Notes: generated from the sequence alone by a model not told the origin. DNA of 64,000 bases from Flavobacterium seoulense (GCF_000695795.1 NZ_JNCA01000009.1:62001-126000), one strand, 5' to 3'. Positions 36,213 to 46,432 are shown, counted from the first letter of the stretch. Program-made: numbers and translations.

Positions 36213-39200
36213 ATGAAAAAAATAATTAAAGGAAAATGGCTCAGTCCGTATTTACCTAAAATTAGCTTAAAGATGAAACTAACCACGTTATTGCTAATAC
36301 TGTCTTTGGTAAGAATTGAAGCCAGTACATATTCTCAAAACACAAAGCTAACATTAAATGTAAACAACGCTTCTATTGAAAAGCTGTTCAATAAAATTGA
36401 ATCTGTTTCAGAATATCGATTTTTATTTGAAAGCAATTTAATAGATCTGGATCAAAAAGTTTCTGTTAATGTTGAAAAAAAGAAAATAACCGAAATTTTA
36501 GAAAAAGTATTCAAAGGAACAGATATAGCTTATACTATAAATGATCGTCAGATAGTATTAGTGAAAAAGAAAGAACAAGCTGTTACTTCGGTTAGTACAA
36601 CTTCAAAAACTATAGATATTCAGGAAATTAAAATTTCAGGAGTTGTAAAAGATGCTCAGGAAATGCCTATTCCGGGGGTTAATATTATAGAGAAAGATAC
36701 TAAGAATAGTGTCCAAACTGATTTTGATGGGAAATTTACTTTACGTGTGCGTAGTTCAAATAGTGTTTTAGTCTTTTCATTTATAGGATATGAAACATTA
36801 TCGAAAACAGTAGGACAAAGCACTAATTTAAATATAGTTTTAAAAGATGAAAGTGCAGCGTTAAACGAAGTTGTAGTAATTGGTTATGGAACAGCTAAGA
36901 AAAAAGATTTAACAGGTTCTGTAGTATCAATCTCTGGAGAGGATTTGAAAAAACAGCCCATTTCTAATGTAGCTGAAGCCCTAACAGGTCGTATGGCTGG
37001 TGTACAAGTTGCCTCTTCTGAAGGTTCTCCGGATGCTGATATTAAGATTAGAGTTCGTGGAGGTGGATCTTTAACGCAAGATGCTTCTCCTTTAATCATT
37101 GTAGATGGTTTTCCTGTAAATAGTTTAAGTGATATCTCATCTTCAGATATTGAAAATATTACTGTTTTAAAAGATGCTTCATCTACTGCTATTTATGGTT
37201 CCAGAGGTGCTAACGGGGTTATTATTGTTACTACAAGAACAGGTAAAGAAGGTAAAATAGCGGTAAGTTTTAACTCTTTTTTCGGGTTTAAAAAAATTGC
37301 TAAAACAATTGATGTTTTAGAACCTGGAGACTTTGTAAAATGGCAATATGAATATGCTTTGCTTAGAGATAGGGTAGATTCTTATGAAAAATATTTTGGA
37401 TCATGGCAGGATCATGATCAGTACCAAGGTTTGAAAGGTAATAACTGGCAAAAACAAATTTATGGTCGAATGGGGGAAACACAAAGCCGTGATTTAGGAA
37501 TTCGCGGAGGATCAGACAAAGTTAATTTTAATTTTAACTATGCGCATTATGACGAGAAAACCATTATGCAGGGTTCTGATTTTGTGAGAAACAACCTTTC
37601 TATGTCATTAAGAGCCAAAGCCGGAAGTAAAATTGATTTAACTTATACATTACGTTATTCTGATACTCAAATTAATGGAGGAGGGACAAATGAACAAAAT
37701 GAAGTTTCAGCTGCCGATGCACGTTTGAGACATAGTGTTGGTTATTCACCAGTTCCCCTGCCAGGTTTAACAACTGATGATACAGATGAAGCACTTTCAA
37801 GTTATCTTGTAAATCCATTCGTATCAGTAAATGACAATCAGCGTACTCAAACTAGGAAAAACTTTAACATGTTAGGAAGTATTTCCTGGAAAGCAATTGA
37901 GAATCTTCAATTGAAATCAGATGTAGGTTTGGATAATTACTATAATTCAGATTATCGTTTTTATGGACGCTCTACTTATTACGCATTGAACAGACCTGCA
38001 GAAGAGAATCAAGGTAAACCTTCGTTAATGATAAGTGATGCTAAAAATGTAAGATTTAGAAGTGCTAACACTGCTAATTACGATTTTAGAAAATTCTTAG
38101 GTGATAAACATAGATTAAAACTTCTTTTAGGAGAAGAGATGATGGTATATCGTACTAATGAAGTTACAAGTGAAATTCAGGGATTCCCAAAGGATTTTGA
38201 TTTTGGTACCGCAAAAAATCTTACTTCTCAAGGAACACCTTTAGTAGTAGATAATTTTTATAGCCCGGATGACAAACTGCTTTCTTTCTTTGGTCGTGTA
38301 AATTATGATATTAATGATCGTTATTTATTTACAGCAACTTACCGTATGGATGGTTCAAGTAAGTTTTTAGGAAATAATCGTTGGGGATACTTTCCGTCAG
38401 CAGCGGCAGCCTGGAAAATTAATGAAGAAAATTTCTTAAAAGATGTTTCTTGGATTGATGCACTTAAATTAAGATTTAGTTATGGACAAGCGGGTAATAA
38501 TAATATTCCTGCAGGGCAAACAGTACAAACTTTTGAATCAAAAGTTACGACTTATGTGAACGATGCTTCTAGTTATTGGGCGGCATCAAATACATTATTT
38601 AATCCAGATTTAAAATGGGAAACAACTATAACTCAAAATATAGGGCTTGATTTTGATTTATTCAAAGGGCGTATTAATGGTTCTGTAGAGGTTTATAATA
38701 ATAAAACAAAAGATCTTTTGATCAATTTCCCTATTCCTGGTTCTGGTTATGGTTCACAGTATAGAAATTTTGGATCTACTCAAAATACAGGTGTTGAAGC
38801 TTCTTTGAATTTAGTTGCAATCAATAAAAAAGATTACGGGTTGAACTTTTCTTTCAATGTAGGAGTAAATAAAAACAAGATTACTTCTTTAGGATCTTTA
38901 GAAAATTTATTAGCTAATACGGGTTGGGCTTCCACACAAATATCAGACGATTTTATGGTAAATGTAGGTCAGTCTATAGGTCAAATGAATGGCTATGTTA
39001 GCGATGGGCGTTATGAAGTTTCGGATTTTAATTATGATGCAGGAACAGGAAAATATACATTAAAAAGTGGTGTTGCCGATGCTACTGAAATTGTAGGTAC
39101 ACTTAGACCAGGTATGATGAAATTAAAAAATGTAGATGGTTCTGTAGATAATAAAATAACCACATCAGATAAAAAGGTTATCGGAAATGCTAATCCAAAA

Positions 39201-39749
39201 CATACAGGTGGTATGGTGATTAATGCGAATGCTTACGGATTTGACTTATCAGCAGCTTTTAACTGGAGTGTGGGTAATGATGTTTATAATGCTAATAAAA
39301 TAGAATTTAATACTTCTAATGATAATGGGCAATATAGAAATCTTACTACAGATATGGCTGATGGTACAAGATGGACAAATTTAGATCCAGCTACAGGAAC
39401 TTTAGTTACTGATCCAGATGCTTTAACAGCGCTTAATGCTAATACTACGATGTGGTCTCCTTACATGAAAAATTTTGTTTTCAGTGACTGGGCAGTTGAA
39501 GATGGATCTTTCTTAAGATTAAATATGTTGTCATTAGGTTACACATTACCAGAAAAATTTGTTGCTAAAATTGGTCTTTCTAAGTTAAGATTTTATGCTA
39601 CTGCTAATAATGTTTTCATTATTACAAAATATTCAGGTCTAGATCCGGAAGTGTCAACCAGAAGAAAAACACCACTTACACCGGGAGTTGATTATTCAGG
39701 TTTCCCTCGTAGCAGACAAGTAGTTTTAGGTTTAAACCTTAATTTTTAA
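36213..39749 (+). CDS. SusC-like TonB-dependent transporter with STN signalling domain
   Basis: Outer-membrane importer of oligosaccharides, 1178 residues. After a long signal region (1-43) comes an STN domain (about 47-118, LTLNVNNASIEKLFNKIE), a carboxypeptidase-like regulatory domain (about 137-215, GVVKDAQEMPIPGVNI), the plug with TonB-box-like ALNEVVVIGYGTAKKKDLTG (about 218-237), RIRGG-type motif VRVRGGGS, and the beta-barrel ending in the aromatic LGLNLNF. The STN domain, the fecR just upstream and the ECF sigma nearby make a complete trans-envelope signalling set. Pectic oligosaccharide as substrate is inferred from the locus. Confidence 0.95.
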   Translation: MKKIIKGKWLSPYLPKISLKMKLTTLLLILSLVRIEASTYSQNTKLTLNVNNASIEKLFNKIESVSEYRFLFESNLIDLDQKVSVNVEKKKITEILEKVFKGTDIAYTINDRQIVLVKKKEQAVTSVSTTSKTIDIQEIKISGVVKDAQEMPIPGVNIIEKDTKNSVQTDFDGKFTLRVRSSNSVLVFSFIGYETLSKTVGQSTNLNIVLKDESAALNEVVVIGYGTAKKKDLTGSVVSISGEDLKKQPISNVAEALTGRMAGVQVASSEGSPDADIKIRVRGGGSLTQDASPLIIVDGFPVNSLSDISSSDIENITVLKDASSTAIYGSRGANGVIIVTTRTGKEGKIAVSFNSFFGFKKIAKTIDVLEPGDFVKWQYEYALLRDRVDSYEKYFGSWQDHDQYQGLKGNNWQKQIYGRMGETQSRDLGIRGGSDKVNFNFNYAHYDEKTIMQGSDFVRNNLSMSLRAKAGSKIDLTYTLRYSDTQINGGGTNEQNEVSAADARLRHSVGYSPVPLPGLTTDDTDEALSSYLVNPFVSVNDNQRTQTRKNFNMLGSISWKAIENLQLKSDVGLDNYYNSDYRFYGRSTYYALNRPAEENQGKPSLMISDAKNVRFRSANTANYDFRKFLGDKHRLKLLLGEEMMVYRTNEVTSEIQGFPKDFDFGTAKNLTSQGTPLVVDNFYSPDDKLLSFFGRVNYDINDRYLFTATYRMDGSSKFLGNNRWGYFPSAAAAWKINEENFLKDVSWIDALKLRFSYGQAGNNNIPAGQTVQTFESKVTTYVNDASSYWAASNTLFNPDLKWETTITQNIGLDFDLFKGRINGSVEVYNNKTKDLLINFPIPGSGYGSQYRNFGSTQNTGVEASLNLVAINKKDYGLNFSFNVGVNKNKITSLGSLENLLANTGWASTQISDDFMVNVGQSIGQMNGYVSDGRYEVSDFNYDAGTGKYTLKSGVADATEIVGTLRPGMMKLKNVDGSVDNKITTSDKKVIGNANPKHTGGMVINANAYGFDLSAAFNWSVGNDVYNANKIEFNTSNDNGQYRNLTTDMADGTRWTNLDPATGTLVTDPDALTALNANTTMWSPYMKNFVFSDWAVEDGSFLRLNMLSLGYTLPEKFVAKIGLSKLRFYATANNVFIITKYSGLDPEVSTRRKTPLTPGVDYSGFPRSRQVVLGLNLNF

Positions 39750-39761
39750 TTAAACAGTATT

Positions 39762-41591
39762 TTGAAGATGAAAAGACATATAATAATTTTAGGATTAGTG
39801 GTAGCAGGATTTTTAGGATCTTGTCAGGAATTAGATTCTGATTTTTTAGAATCGCCAGCTATATCAACTTTAGATGAATCTGTTATATTTTCCAGTGCTG
39901 ATTTAGCAAAAGGTGCTGTTGATGGGATAAAAGATCAGTTTGGACAAACCAATTCTTACAGAGGCCGTTTTTTACCATACTATGGTTTAAATACTGATGC
40001 CGAATGGAATCTTAATTTAGGAGCTGGTGATGCCGGAGCTGATTTAAGTAATTATAATGCTACTCCAACTAATTCAGTAATGAATATTGATCCTTTAGGT
40101 AATTTGAATTCATTGAGTACATGGGGAATTATGTATTCTGGAATTGAAAGAGCTAATATTTGTATTCGTGGTTTACGTAGATTTGGTAATCCGGAACCAG
40201 GAACTGATCTTGGGTATTTATTAGGAGAGTCATTAACATTGCGTGCCGTTTATTATGCTGATTTATTAAAAGCGTTTGGAGATGTGGTAGCCCGTTTTGA
40301 ACCTATCAATTCTGAAACTTTATATTTGGCAAAATCAAGCCGCGATGTTGTTTACAAACAAATTATTGCCGATTTAGGAGAAGCAGAAGCTTTGGTGCCA
40401 TGGCCAAATGAAACAGCTAATACAAATACAACAGAAAAGGTAAACAAGACTTTTGTAAAAGCATTACGTGCACGCTTAGCATTGGCTGCCAGTGGTTTTC
40501 AAAGATATCCTGATGCAGTTCGTAGAAGTACCGACCCAGAACTTTCTGTTGAAAAAATGTATCAACTAGCATTAGATGAATGTCGCTCTATACTTAGTAA
40601 TTCTTCAGCAGGACATTTAGAATCTTCTTTTGAAACATTATGGAAAAAATACAATCAGGAAAACATAACCGCAGGAGGAGAGTCTTTATGGGAAATCCCT
40701 TTTGCTTCAGGTCGTGGACGTATGCTGTTTACTTTTGCTGTTAAACATTCAGGAGTAGATCAATGGCAGGCTCAAGGTGCCAGAGGAGGAGCTTCTGGTC
40801 CGCTTCCAACCGTTTTTTATGATTTTGATCAGGCTGATAGCCGTAGAGATGTAACCTGTGTACCTTACAGATGGGGAACACCAGTAGATAAGGTTGCTAA
40901 ACAGGAATTAGTAAAATTAGATACTTGGTATTTTGGTAAATTTCGTTACGAATGGATGACTCGTTTTGTAACTTCTTCTAATGATGACGGAGTTAATAAA
41001 ATCTACATGCGTTATGCAGAAGTACTCTTGATGGCTGCTGAAACTGCTAACGAATTAGAGGGGCCTGCTGCTGCTGCACCATATTTGAAACAAATTCGTC
41101 AAAGAGCTTTTGCTCCTGCTGTACAAGCTGTTAAAGTAGATGCTTATGTAAATGCTTTAACGAGTAAAACGGCTATGTTTGATGCTATTGTAAAGGAACA
41201 TAAATTTGAATTTACTGGTGAAATGGAGCGTAAGCAGGCATTAATCCGTTGGAACTTGTTAAAAACAAATTTAGAAGAGGCAAAAGTAAAAATGACTAAT
41301 CTAAAAAATCGTTCTGGAGAATATGCTGATGTTCCAACTACTTTATATTATAAGTATAAAGAAGATAATGTTACTTTAGATATTTATGGGTTGAACAGAG
41401 GTGAAACGGTAAGTCCAGGTGTGGAATATTCGAGTTTTGATTGGACTAAGTTTGATGACGAAGCTTCAAAACCAAAAGTGATAAATCTTTTTAAAGTAGG
41501 TGTAAATCCTGATGACAGACAGTTCTGGCCAATATGGCAAGTTTATATCTCAGGTAGTAATGGTAAATTAACCAATGATTATAACTATTAA
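39762..41591 (+). CDS. SusD-like surface glycan-binding lipoprotein
   Basis: 609 residues with a lipobox (FLGSC, Cys about residue 20), followed by an acidic ELDSD stretch for surface display. The RagB/SusD fold shows FLESPAISTLDESVIFSSADL at the N terminus and late motifs with RYAEVLLMAAETANEL (tetratricopeptide-like region) and EFTGEMERKQALIRWNLLK. It starts 12 bases after susC and forms the lid of the SusCD importer. Pectin-derived ligand is inferred from context. Confidence 0.95.
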   Translation: MKMKRHIIILGLVVAGFLGSCQELDSDFLESPAISTLDESVIFSSADLAKGAVDGIKDQFGQTNSYRGRFLPYYGLNTDAEWNLNLGAGDAGADLSNYNATPTNSVMNIDPLGNLNSLSTWGIMYSGIERANICIRGLRRFGNPEPGTDLGYLLGESLTLRAVYYADLLKAFGDVVARFEPINSETLYLAKSSRDVVYKQIIADLGEAEALVPWPNETANTNTTEKVNKTFVKALRARLALAASGFQRYPDAVRRSTDPELSVEKMYQLALDECRSILSNSSAGHLESSFETLWKKYNQENITAGGESLWEIPFASGRGRMLFTFAVKHSGVDQWQAQGARGGASGPLPTVFYDFDQADSRRDVTCVPYRWGTPVDKVAKQELVKLDTWYFGKFRYEWMTRFVTSSNDDGVNKIYMRYAEVLLMAAETANELEGPAAAAPYLKQIRQRAFAPAVQAVKVDAYVNALTSKTAMFDAIVKEHKFEFTGEMERKQALIRWNLLKTNLEEAKVKMTNLKNRSGEYADVPTTLYYKYKEDNVTLDIYGLNRGETVSPGVEYSSFDWTKFDDEASKPKVINLFKVGVNPDDRQFWPIWQVYISGSNGKLTNDYNY

Positions 41592-41618
41592 ATTTTAAAT
41601 AATAAACGATAAGTTATT

Positions 41619-43223
41619 ATGATGAAAACAAAATATATTTTAAAAGGAGTATTGACATCAATATTCTTTATCTTGGTTTTCTCTGGTTGTGAAAGCTATA
41701 GTGAAGATGTAATAGATGAGTTACTGGTAGACAGAGCATTCTCTCCTATTGGAGTGACAGCCAGGGTTAGAAATCAGACAAATGTAGAGCTGAACTGGAC
41801 AGCACGTGAAGGAGTTGATCATTATGTAGTTGAATTTAGTGCTGATGATGAAACATTTTCTACTATTTATAAAACGGTGAGTGTTTCTGCAGCTGAGTTG
41901 CCTGTTACTGTAGCCTTAGAAGGAGAGACAGTTTATTCTATTAGAATAAAGGCTGTTAGCGCTACAGGAGCAAATGATTCTAAATGGGTTATAGGTAAAG
42001 TTACTACGCTTAGTGAACAAATATTCACAAGTATAGTTGATGGGGATATTTTATCTAAAGAAGCTACACTTAGATGGATACCAAATAGTACAGTAACTCA
42101 AATCAATCTTGTTCCAGGAAATATTACTCATGTAATTACAGCACAGGAAAAAATAAACGGTGTTGCAACGATTACAGGTTTAAATCCTGAAACAGCTTAC
42201 ACGGCTACTTTATACAATGGAACAAAGAAACGCGGTGTACAAAATTTCACTACAGGTATTGATATAGGAGATGGTATTTTGGTAAAAAATACGGATGATT
42301 TATTAGTTGTAATTGCTAATGCTAATTCTGGAGCAAAATTATTCTTAGAACCTGGTGAATATAAATCATTTGGGGTAGATGGAGTAACTCCAAATACTGA
42401 TATCGTATTGACAAAATCAATTACTATTAGTGGAATTCCAGGAAAAGCTAAACCTGTTTTACGTTATAAAGTGACAGTTAATGCTGGAACAAGTAATGTT
42501 TCTTTACTGGATTTAGAATTAGATGGAAGGGTATACAATACTAGTGGTGTACTCGAAAATATTACCAATGCAAGTGTTATTACTGTGGCGGGAGCCAGTT
42601 CAAATTATGGTGATTTTATAATTAAAGGATGTAAGATACATGATTTTACACGTGCTTTAATTGCTGCAAATGCTAGTACATCAAAGGTGAATTCCTTTAC
42701 TGTTGAAAATAGTATAATAACTAATGTCAACACTAATGTTGGAGCTGATTTTATTGATTTCAGAAATACCTATGTAGCGAATGTTACTCTTAAGAATAGT
42801 ACTTTTGAAAAATGTTCTAATCAGAGAGACTTTGTCCGTATAGATGCTGCAACTGGTTTTTCAGGAACCGGTTTGACTACTACAGTTTTGATTGATGCTT
42901 GTACTATTTACAATACTACAATGACAAGTTCAAACAGAATTTTATACGTTCGTTTTCTAAATAATGCATTGACGGTTCGTAAAACCCTATTTGCTAATAC
43001 TGCTGCAATTTATTCAAATCAGGCAAATACAGCCAATCCTACTTTTTTAAATAATAATTATTTTAACTCAACAGGACTTCATACTACGGCAACTAAATTT
43101 GATAGTTCAGGTACTTTTACCCTTTTAGATCCGGGATTTGCAAACGCGGCAACTGGTGATTTTACTATTAGTAATCAAAATTTAAAAGATAACCTAATAG
43201 GTGATCCACTTTGGATTAAATAA
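41619..43223 (+). CDS. Pectin-locus lipoprotein with FN3 and DUF4957/DUF5123-like beta-helix domains
   Basis: 534 residues with a lipobox (FSGC, Cys near residue 24). An FN3-type domain (about 40-130, VELNWTAREGVDHYVVEF) and a second beta-sandwich (about 135-215) are followed by a right-handed beta-helix (about 225-534) with LFLEPGEYKSFGV, SLLDLELDG, KGCKIHDFTRAL and the closing LLDPGFANAATGDFTI. This matches the DUF4957/DUF5123 proteins that often follow SusCD in pectin loci. No catalytic residues recognised; a surface glycan-binding role is the usual guess. ATG at 41619 or 41622. Confidence 0.82.
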   Translation: MMKTKYILKGVLTSIFFILVFSGCESYSEDVIDELLVDRAFSPIGVTARVRNQTNVELNWTAREGVDHYVVEFSADDETFSTIYKTVSVSAAELPVTVALEGETVYSIRIKAVSATGANDSKWVIGKVTTLSEQIFTSIVDGDILSKEATLRWIPNSTVTQINLVPGNITHVITAQEKINGVATITGLNPETAYTATLYNGTKKRGVQNFTTGIDIGDGILVKNTDDLLVVIANANSGAKLFLEPGEYKSFGVDGVTPNTDIVLTKSITISGIPGKAKPVLRYKVTVNAGTSNVSLLDLELDGRVYNTSGVLENITNASVITVAGASSNYGDFIIKGCKIHDFTRALIAANASTSKVNSFTVENSIITNVNTNVGADFIDFRNTYVANVTLKNSTFEKCSNQRDFVRIDAATGFSGTGLTTTVLIDACTIYNTTMTSSNRILYVRFLNNALTVRKTLFANTAAIYSNQANTANPTFLNNNYFNSTGLHTTATKFDSSGTFTLLDPGFANAATGDFTISNQNLKDNLIGDPLWIK

Positions 43224-43247
43224 TCTTTAATAATTTAATTAAAAAAT

Positions 43248-43276
43248 AAAGAGGTATGCATATAGCATACCTCTTT
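43248..43276 (+). terminator. Terminator-like hairpin
   Basis: Perfect arms AAAGAGGTATGC and GCATACCTCTTT with a five-base loop. No continuous T run follows at once, so termination strength is uncertain. It ends the fecR-susCD unit. Confidence 0.6.
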
Positions 43277-43316
43277 AGGTATAAACTGTTTTTTAAACGA
43301 ATTTGTCATCTTTTTT

Positions 43317-43330
43317 CTTAATCAATTACA
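43317..43330 (+). promoter_or_regulatory. Possible weak LacI-type operator before the PL9 gene
   Basis: CTTAATCAATTACA matches 11 of 14 bases of the TGTAATCGATTACA operator and lies 21 bases before the start codon, the same arrangement as at kduI. No clear -7 element abuts it, so it may be chance. Confidence 0.3.
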
Positions 43331-43351
43331 TAAATCAATTTAAAGAAAACC

Positions 43352-44821
43352 ATGAAATATATTTTAAACCTATTCTTTTTCTTCGTTCTTTTTTCCTGTT
43401 CTAAAGACGAAGTGAAAGCTTCTAATAATGATGATAATACTATTTATGTTTCGTCTATTACAGTATCTGGTTCAGATATTACAACAGGTAACACTACACA
43501 ATTGAATGCTACTGTTTCACCATCAGAAGCCACTTCAAAAACATTAGCATGGACTTCTTCGGATACTAGTATAGCTACAGTTTCTTCAACAGGACTGGTT
43601 ACAGCTCTTAAAAATGGTACGGTAACTATTACGGCAACAGTGGCAGATAAGAATACAATCAAAGCAACAAAAACGATAACTATTTCGTCTTTTATTGCGG
43701 CTCCTAAATATACTTATACCGTTTCTAATGCGACCGAATTACTTGCAGCTTTGTCTAAAGTTAAGGAAGGTGAAACAGTTTTTCTTAACGGTGGGAACTA
43801 TATTATGAATGCCAGAATTAATTTGAATACTTCAGGAACTTCGGGTAGTGAAATTACTATTTTAGGTCAGACAGATGGAATTCGTGCTAAACTTGATTTT
43901 TCGTCAATGACAGAAGGAGATTCTAATCAGGGAATTGTAATTTCGGGAAGTTATATTCATATTAAAGCCATTGATATATACAATGCAGGTGATAATGGAA
44001 TACAAGTCAAAGGAAATAATAATACAATTGAATTTTGTACTTTCTCAGAATGTTCTGATTCTGGTTTGCAAATTGATAGTGGAGCTTCTAATAATACGAT
44101 TCTAAATTGTGATTCTTATTTTAATGCCGATTCTAAACTTGAAAATGCCGATGGATTCGCTTGTAAATTAACGGCAGGAATGGGGAATAAATTTATTGGA
44201 TGCAGAGCCTGGCAAAATCTGGATGATGGCTGGGACGGTTATTTAAGAGGAACAGATAATATTACAACTACTTATACTAATTGCTGGGCGATTAAAAATG
44301 GTTATCTTAAAAATGAAACTAAGGGAGCCGGTGATGGAAATGGCTTTAAAACAGGAGGCAGCGATGATAAATTATTAAAACACAATGCTGTTTATAAAAA
44401 TTGTATCGCTGCAGGAAATGTTGCTGATGGATTTGACCATAACAGTAATAGAGGTAATGTCGAAATTTATAATTGTTCGGCTTACAGTAACGGAAATAAT
44501 TATAATTTCAGCAGTACTAATCCATTGGCAAAATTAACTCTTAAAAATTCTTGTGCTATTGGAGCTTTTGGTAGTGTTAAAGCAACAGTTTTAGATGTAA
44601 CTAATAATGGTTGGCAAAACGGTTTGGTTACTGATGCTGCTGATTTTGAAAGTACAGATATTAGCCAATTAATTCAGCCAAGAAAAGCCGATGGTAGCCT
44701 ACCAGATGTAACTTTTATGAAATTAAAAACTACAAGTAATTTGATAGATAAAGGAATTGCAATTGATGGTATTCCATATTTAGGTGTGGCTCCTGATTTG
44801 GGTGCGTTCGAATTAAAATAA
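43352..44821 (+). CDS. PL9 pectate lyase, lipoprotein with bacterial Ig-like (Big_2) domain
   Basis: 489 residues. Lipobox FSC (Cys about residue 16) followed by SKDEVK. Big_2 domain at about 27-115 (TLAWTSSDTSIATVSSTGLV). The PL9 beta-helix (about 120-489) has the motifs ADGFACKL, CRAWQNLDDGWDGY (calcium-binding Asp cluster) and GNGFKTGG, whose Lys is spaced as expected for the catalytic base of PL9. It cleaves polygalacturonate by beta-elimination, giving the unsaturated ends used by GH105 and KduI. It forms a single-gene unit between two terminators. Confidence 0.9.
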   Translation: MKYILNLFFFFVLFSCSKDEVKASNNDDNTIYVSSITVSGSDITTGNTTQLNATVSPSEATSKTLAWTSSDTSIATVSSTGLVTALKNGTVTITATVADKNTIKATKTITISSFIAAPKYTYTVSNATELLAALSKVKEGETVFLNGGNYIMNARINLNTSGTSGSEITILGQTDGIRAKLDFSSMTEGDSNQGIVISGSYIHIKAIDIYNAGDNGIQVKGNNNTIEFCTFSECSDSGLQIDSGASNNTILNCDSYFNADSKLENADGFACKLTAGMGNKFIGCRAWQNLDDGWDGYLRGTDNITTTYTNCWAIKNGYLKNETKGAGDGNGFKTGGSDDKLLKHNAVYKNCIAAGNVADGFDHNSNRGNVEIYNCSAYSNGNNYNFSSTNPLAKLTLKNSCAIGAFGSVKATVLDVTNNGWQNGLVTDAADFESTDISQLIQPRKADGSLPDVTFMKLKTTSNLIDKGIAIDGIPYLGVAPDLGAFELK

Positions 44822-44873
44822 TAGTAAAAACGATTATAATAAATAGCTTAAAAATTAAGATTGTTTTTTTAAG

Positions 44874-44910
44874 TGGTTTGGTTTATGTATTTAAACCAAA
44901 CCATTTTTTT
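44874..44910 (+). terminator. Intrinsic terminator after the PL9 gene
   Basis: Perfect arms TGGTTTGGTTTA and TAAACCAAACCA with a six-base loop, followed by seven T. Confidence 0.88.
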
Positions 44911-44952
44911 ATATTGCTCAATAGTTTATAACTGTATTTTAAAGAATTTAAG

Positions 44953-45939
44953 ATGAACAAAATTAAAATTATTGCCAGTTGTTTATTAATGTTTACAATA
45001 ACATCTCAGCTTCATGCACAATATTTAAAAGGACTGACTCAGGTCAGAGACACCTCTTTTGCTACGGCTAGTGCTTTTAAAAAAACATTAAAATACCATC
45101 CTAATACTACGATGGTTGCTAAAATGGATTTTGATTTTGTAAAGCAAAAAAATAACATTACTTATTGTAGTTATGGTAAACGCAAAATGAAACTGGATGT
45201 TTTTTTTGATAAAAATGTTACTGAAAAACAAACAGCAATTATTATCATTCATGGTGGTGGCTGGCGTTCAGGAAACAGAGAACAACATTATCCAATGGCG
45301 CAAAAACTAGCCAGTTTAGGTTATGTTTGTTTTACTCCCGAATACCGTCTTTCTACTGAAGCTCTTTTTCCGGCAGCTATTTATGATATCAAAGCGGCTA
45401 TTCGCTGGGTTCGTGAGAATGCTAAGCAATATAATGTGAATCCTGACCAGATTGTAGCTTTGGGATTTTCGGCAGGAGGAGAAATGGCAGCTTTTATGGG
45501 AACTACCGGAAATATGCCGTTGTTTGAAGGCGTGGTAACCAATTCTAATTCGAAATCTCAAGTAAATGCAGTGGTGGATATCGACGGAACTTTATCTTTT
45601 GTGCATCCGGAAGGTGGTGAAGGTGATGACAGCAAGAATATTTCTGCCGGAACTTATTGGTTTGGTTATTCAAAAAAAGAAAATTTTAAACTTTGGGAAG
45701 CAGCTTCACCATTGAGTTATGTCAGTGCCAGTACGCCGCCAATAGTATTCATTAATAGTTCGGTTGCACGAATGCACGCTGGTCGTGATGATTTTAGAAA
45801 GGTTTTAGACAAAAACGGAATCTATTCAGAAGTACATGAATTTGAAAATTCACCACATACTTTTTGTCTTTTTAATCCTTGGTTCGAGCCTACGATTAAT
45901 TACATAGATAGTTTCCTGAAAAAAGTTTTTAAGAAATAA
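44953..45939 (+). CDS. Secreted alpha/beta hydrolase, probable carbohydrate esterase
   Basis: 328 residues with a signal peptide (cleavage near LHAQ, residue 23). The alpha/beta hydrolase fold is clear: oxyanion motif HGGGWRSG, nucleophile elbow GFSAGGEMA, catalytic Asp in AGRDDF and catalytic His in SPHTFCL. The HGGGW type is shared with esterases that remove acetyl groups from plant polysaccharides. In this locus a pectin acetyl- or methylesterase is likely, but substrate cannot be read from the sequence. Confidence 0.8.
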   Translation: MNKIKIIASCLLMFTITSQLHAQYLKGLTQVRDTSFATASAFKKTLKYHPNTTMVAKMDFDFVKQKNNITYCSYGKRKMKLDVFFDKNVTEKQTAIIIIHGGGWRSGNREQHYPMAQKLASLGYVCFTPEYRLSTEALFPAAIYDIKAAIRWVRENAKQYNVNPDQIVALGFSAGGEMAAFMGTTGNMPLFEGVVTNSNSKSQVNAVVDIDGTLSFVHPEGGEGDDSKNISAGTYWFGYSKKENFKLWEAASPLSYVSASTPPIVFINSSVARMHAGRDDFRKVLDKNGIYSEVHEFENSPHTFCLFNPWFEPTINYIDSFLKKVFKK

Positions 45940-45961
45940 AACCTAAGCTTATAAAAATAGA

Positions 45962-45997
45962 AAAGCCTCAAAAATATTTTTTTGAGGCTTTCTTTTT
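45962..45997 (+). terminator. Intrinsic terminator after the esterase gene
   Basis: Arms AAAGCCTCAAAA and TTTTGAGGCTTT with an AT loop, then CTTTTT. It also lies just past the 3' end of the minus-strand tRNA-Trp gene and may serve both. Confidence 0.8.
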
Positions 45998-46009
45998 AAG
46001 ATTTCGAAT

Positions 46010-46083
46010 TGGCACGGGCGGAGGGATTCGAACCCCCATCAACGGTTTTGGAGACCGCTATTCTACCCTTGAACTACGCCCGT
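46010..46083 (-). tRNA. tRNA-Trp (anticodon CCA)
   Basis: 74 bases on the minus strand including an encoded CCA end. Acceptor arms ACGGGCG and CGCCCGT pair fully, discriminator G. The anticodon loop reads CTCCAAA (anticodon CCA) and the T loop GGTTCGAATCC. It marks the boundary between the core pectin locus and the following genes. Confidence 0.95.
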
Positions 46084-46432
46084 AGTTATAAGTAGTTATC
46101 TGCTTTGAGGTCGCAAATATAGGCTTATTTGAGAAAAAAACGAATTATGAAGAGTACTATTATAACTAAATTTTAGATTAGTTTTTTTGTGGAAAGCTAA
46201 TCGTTTTAGTATCAGTTGGCTACTTGAATTTGTCTAGCATTAGTTTTTTGTAAAATAGAAGCTGTTGAAATTTTTCATGCCCTTTTTGCTTTTTAATAGT
46301 TCAACTTTACTCTTAAATGATATAATTTTTGTTTCGTTTTGTTATTTTTATTTTCGTTTACTTGTTTTTATTTTTGATTATTTTGTAAGTTTACATGCTA
46401 GTCATGAAATAATTAGAGCTATTCAAGTAATT
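46084..46432. other. Intergenic region with tRNA promoter, otherwise no gene seen
   Basis: Minus-strand TATATTTG at 46121-46114 fits the -7 element and is placed to drive tRNA-Trp. The rest is T-rich. A frame open from 46265 into the next gene encodes only Phe/Leu/Tyr-rich residues before a good signal peptide and is treated as leader. A short palindrome TGTAAGTTTACA lies at 46384-46395 with different spacing from the LacI-type operator. Confidence 0.5.

Noticed and set aside
46384..46395. TGTAAGTTTACA as a further LacI-type operator
   Set aside because: The half-sites are spaced by two bases instead of four, so the same dimer is unlikely to fit; it may be chance in T-rich sequence.
46265..46432. 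56-residue N-terminal extension of the Sde182-type protein
   Set aside because: Composition is of translated T-rich leader, and the ATG at 46433 begins a proper signal peptide.
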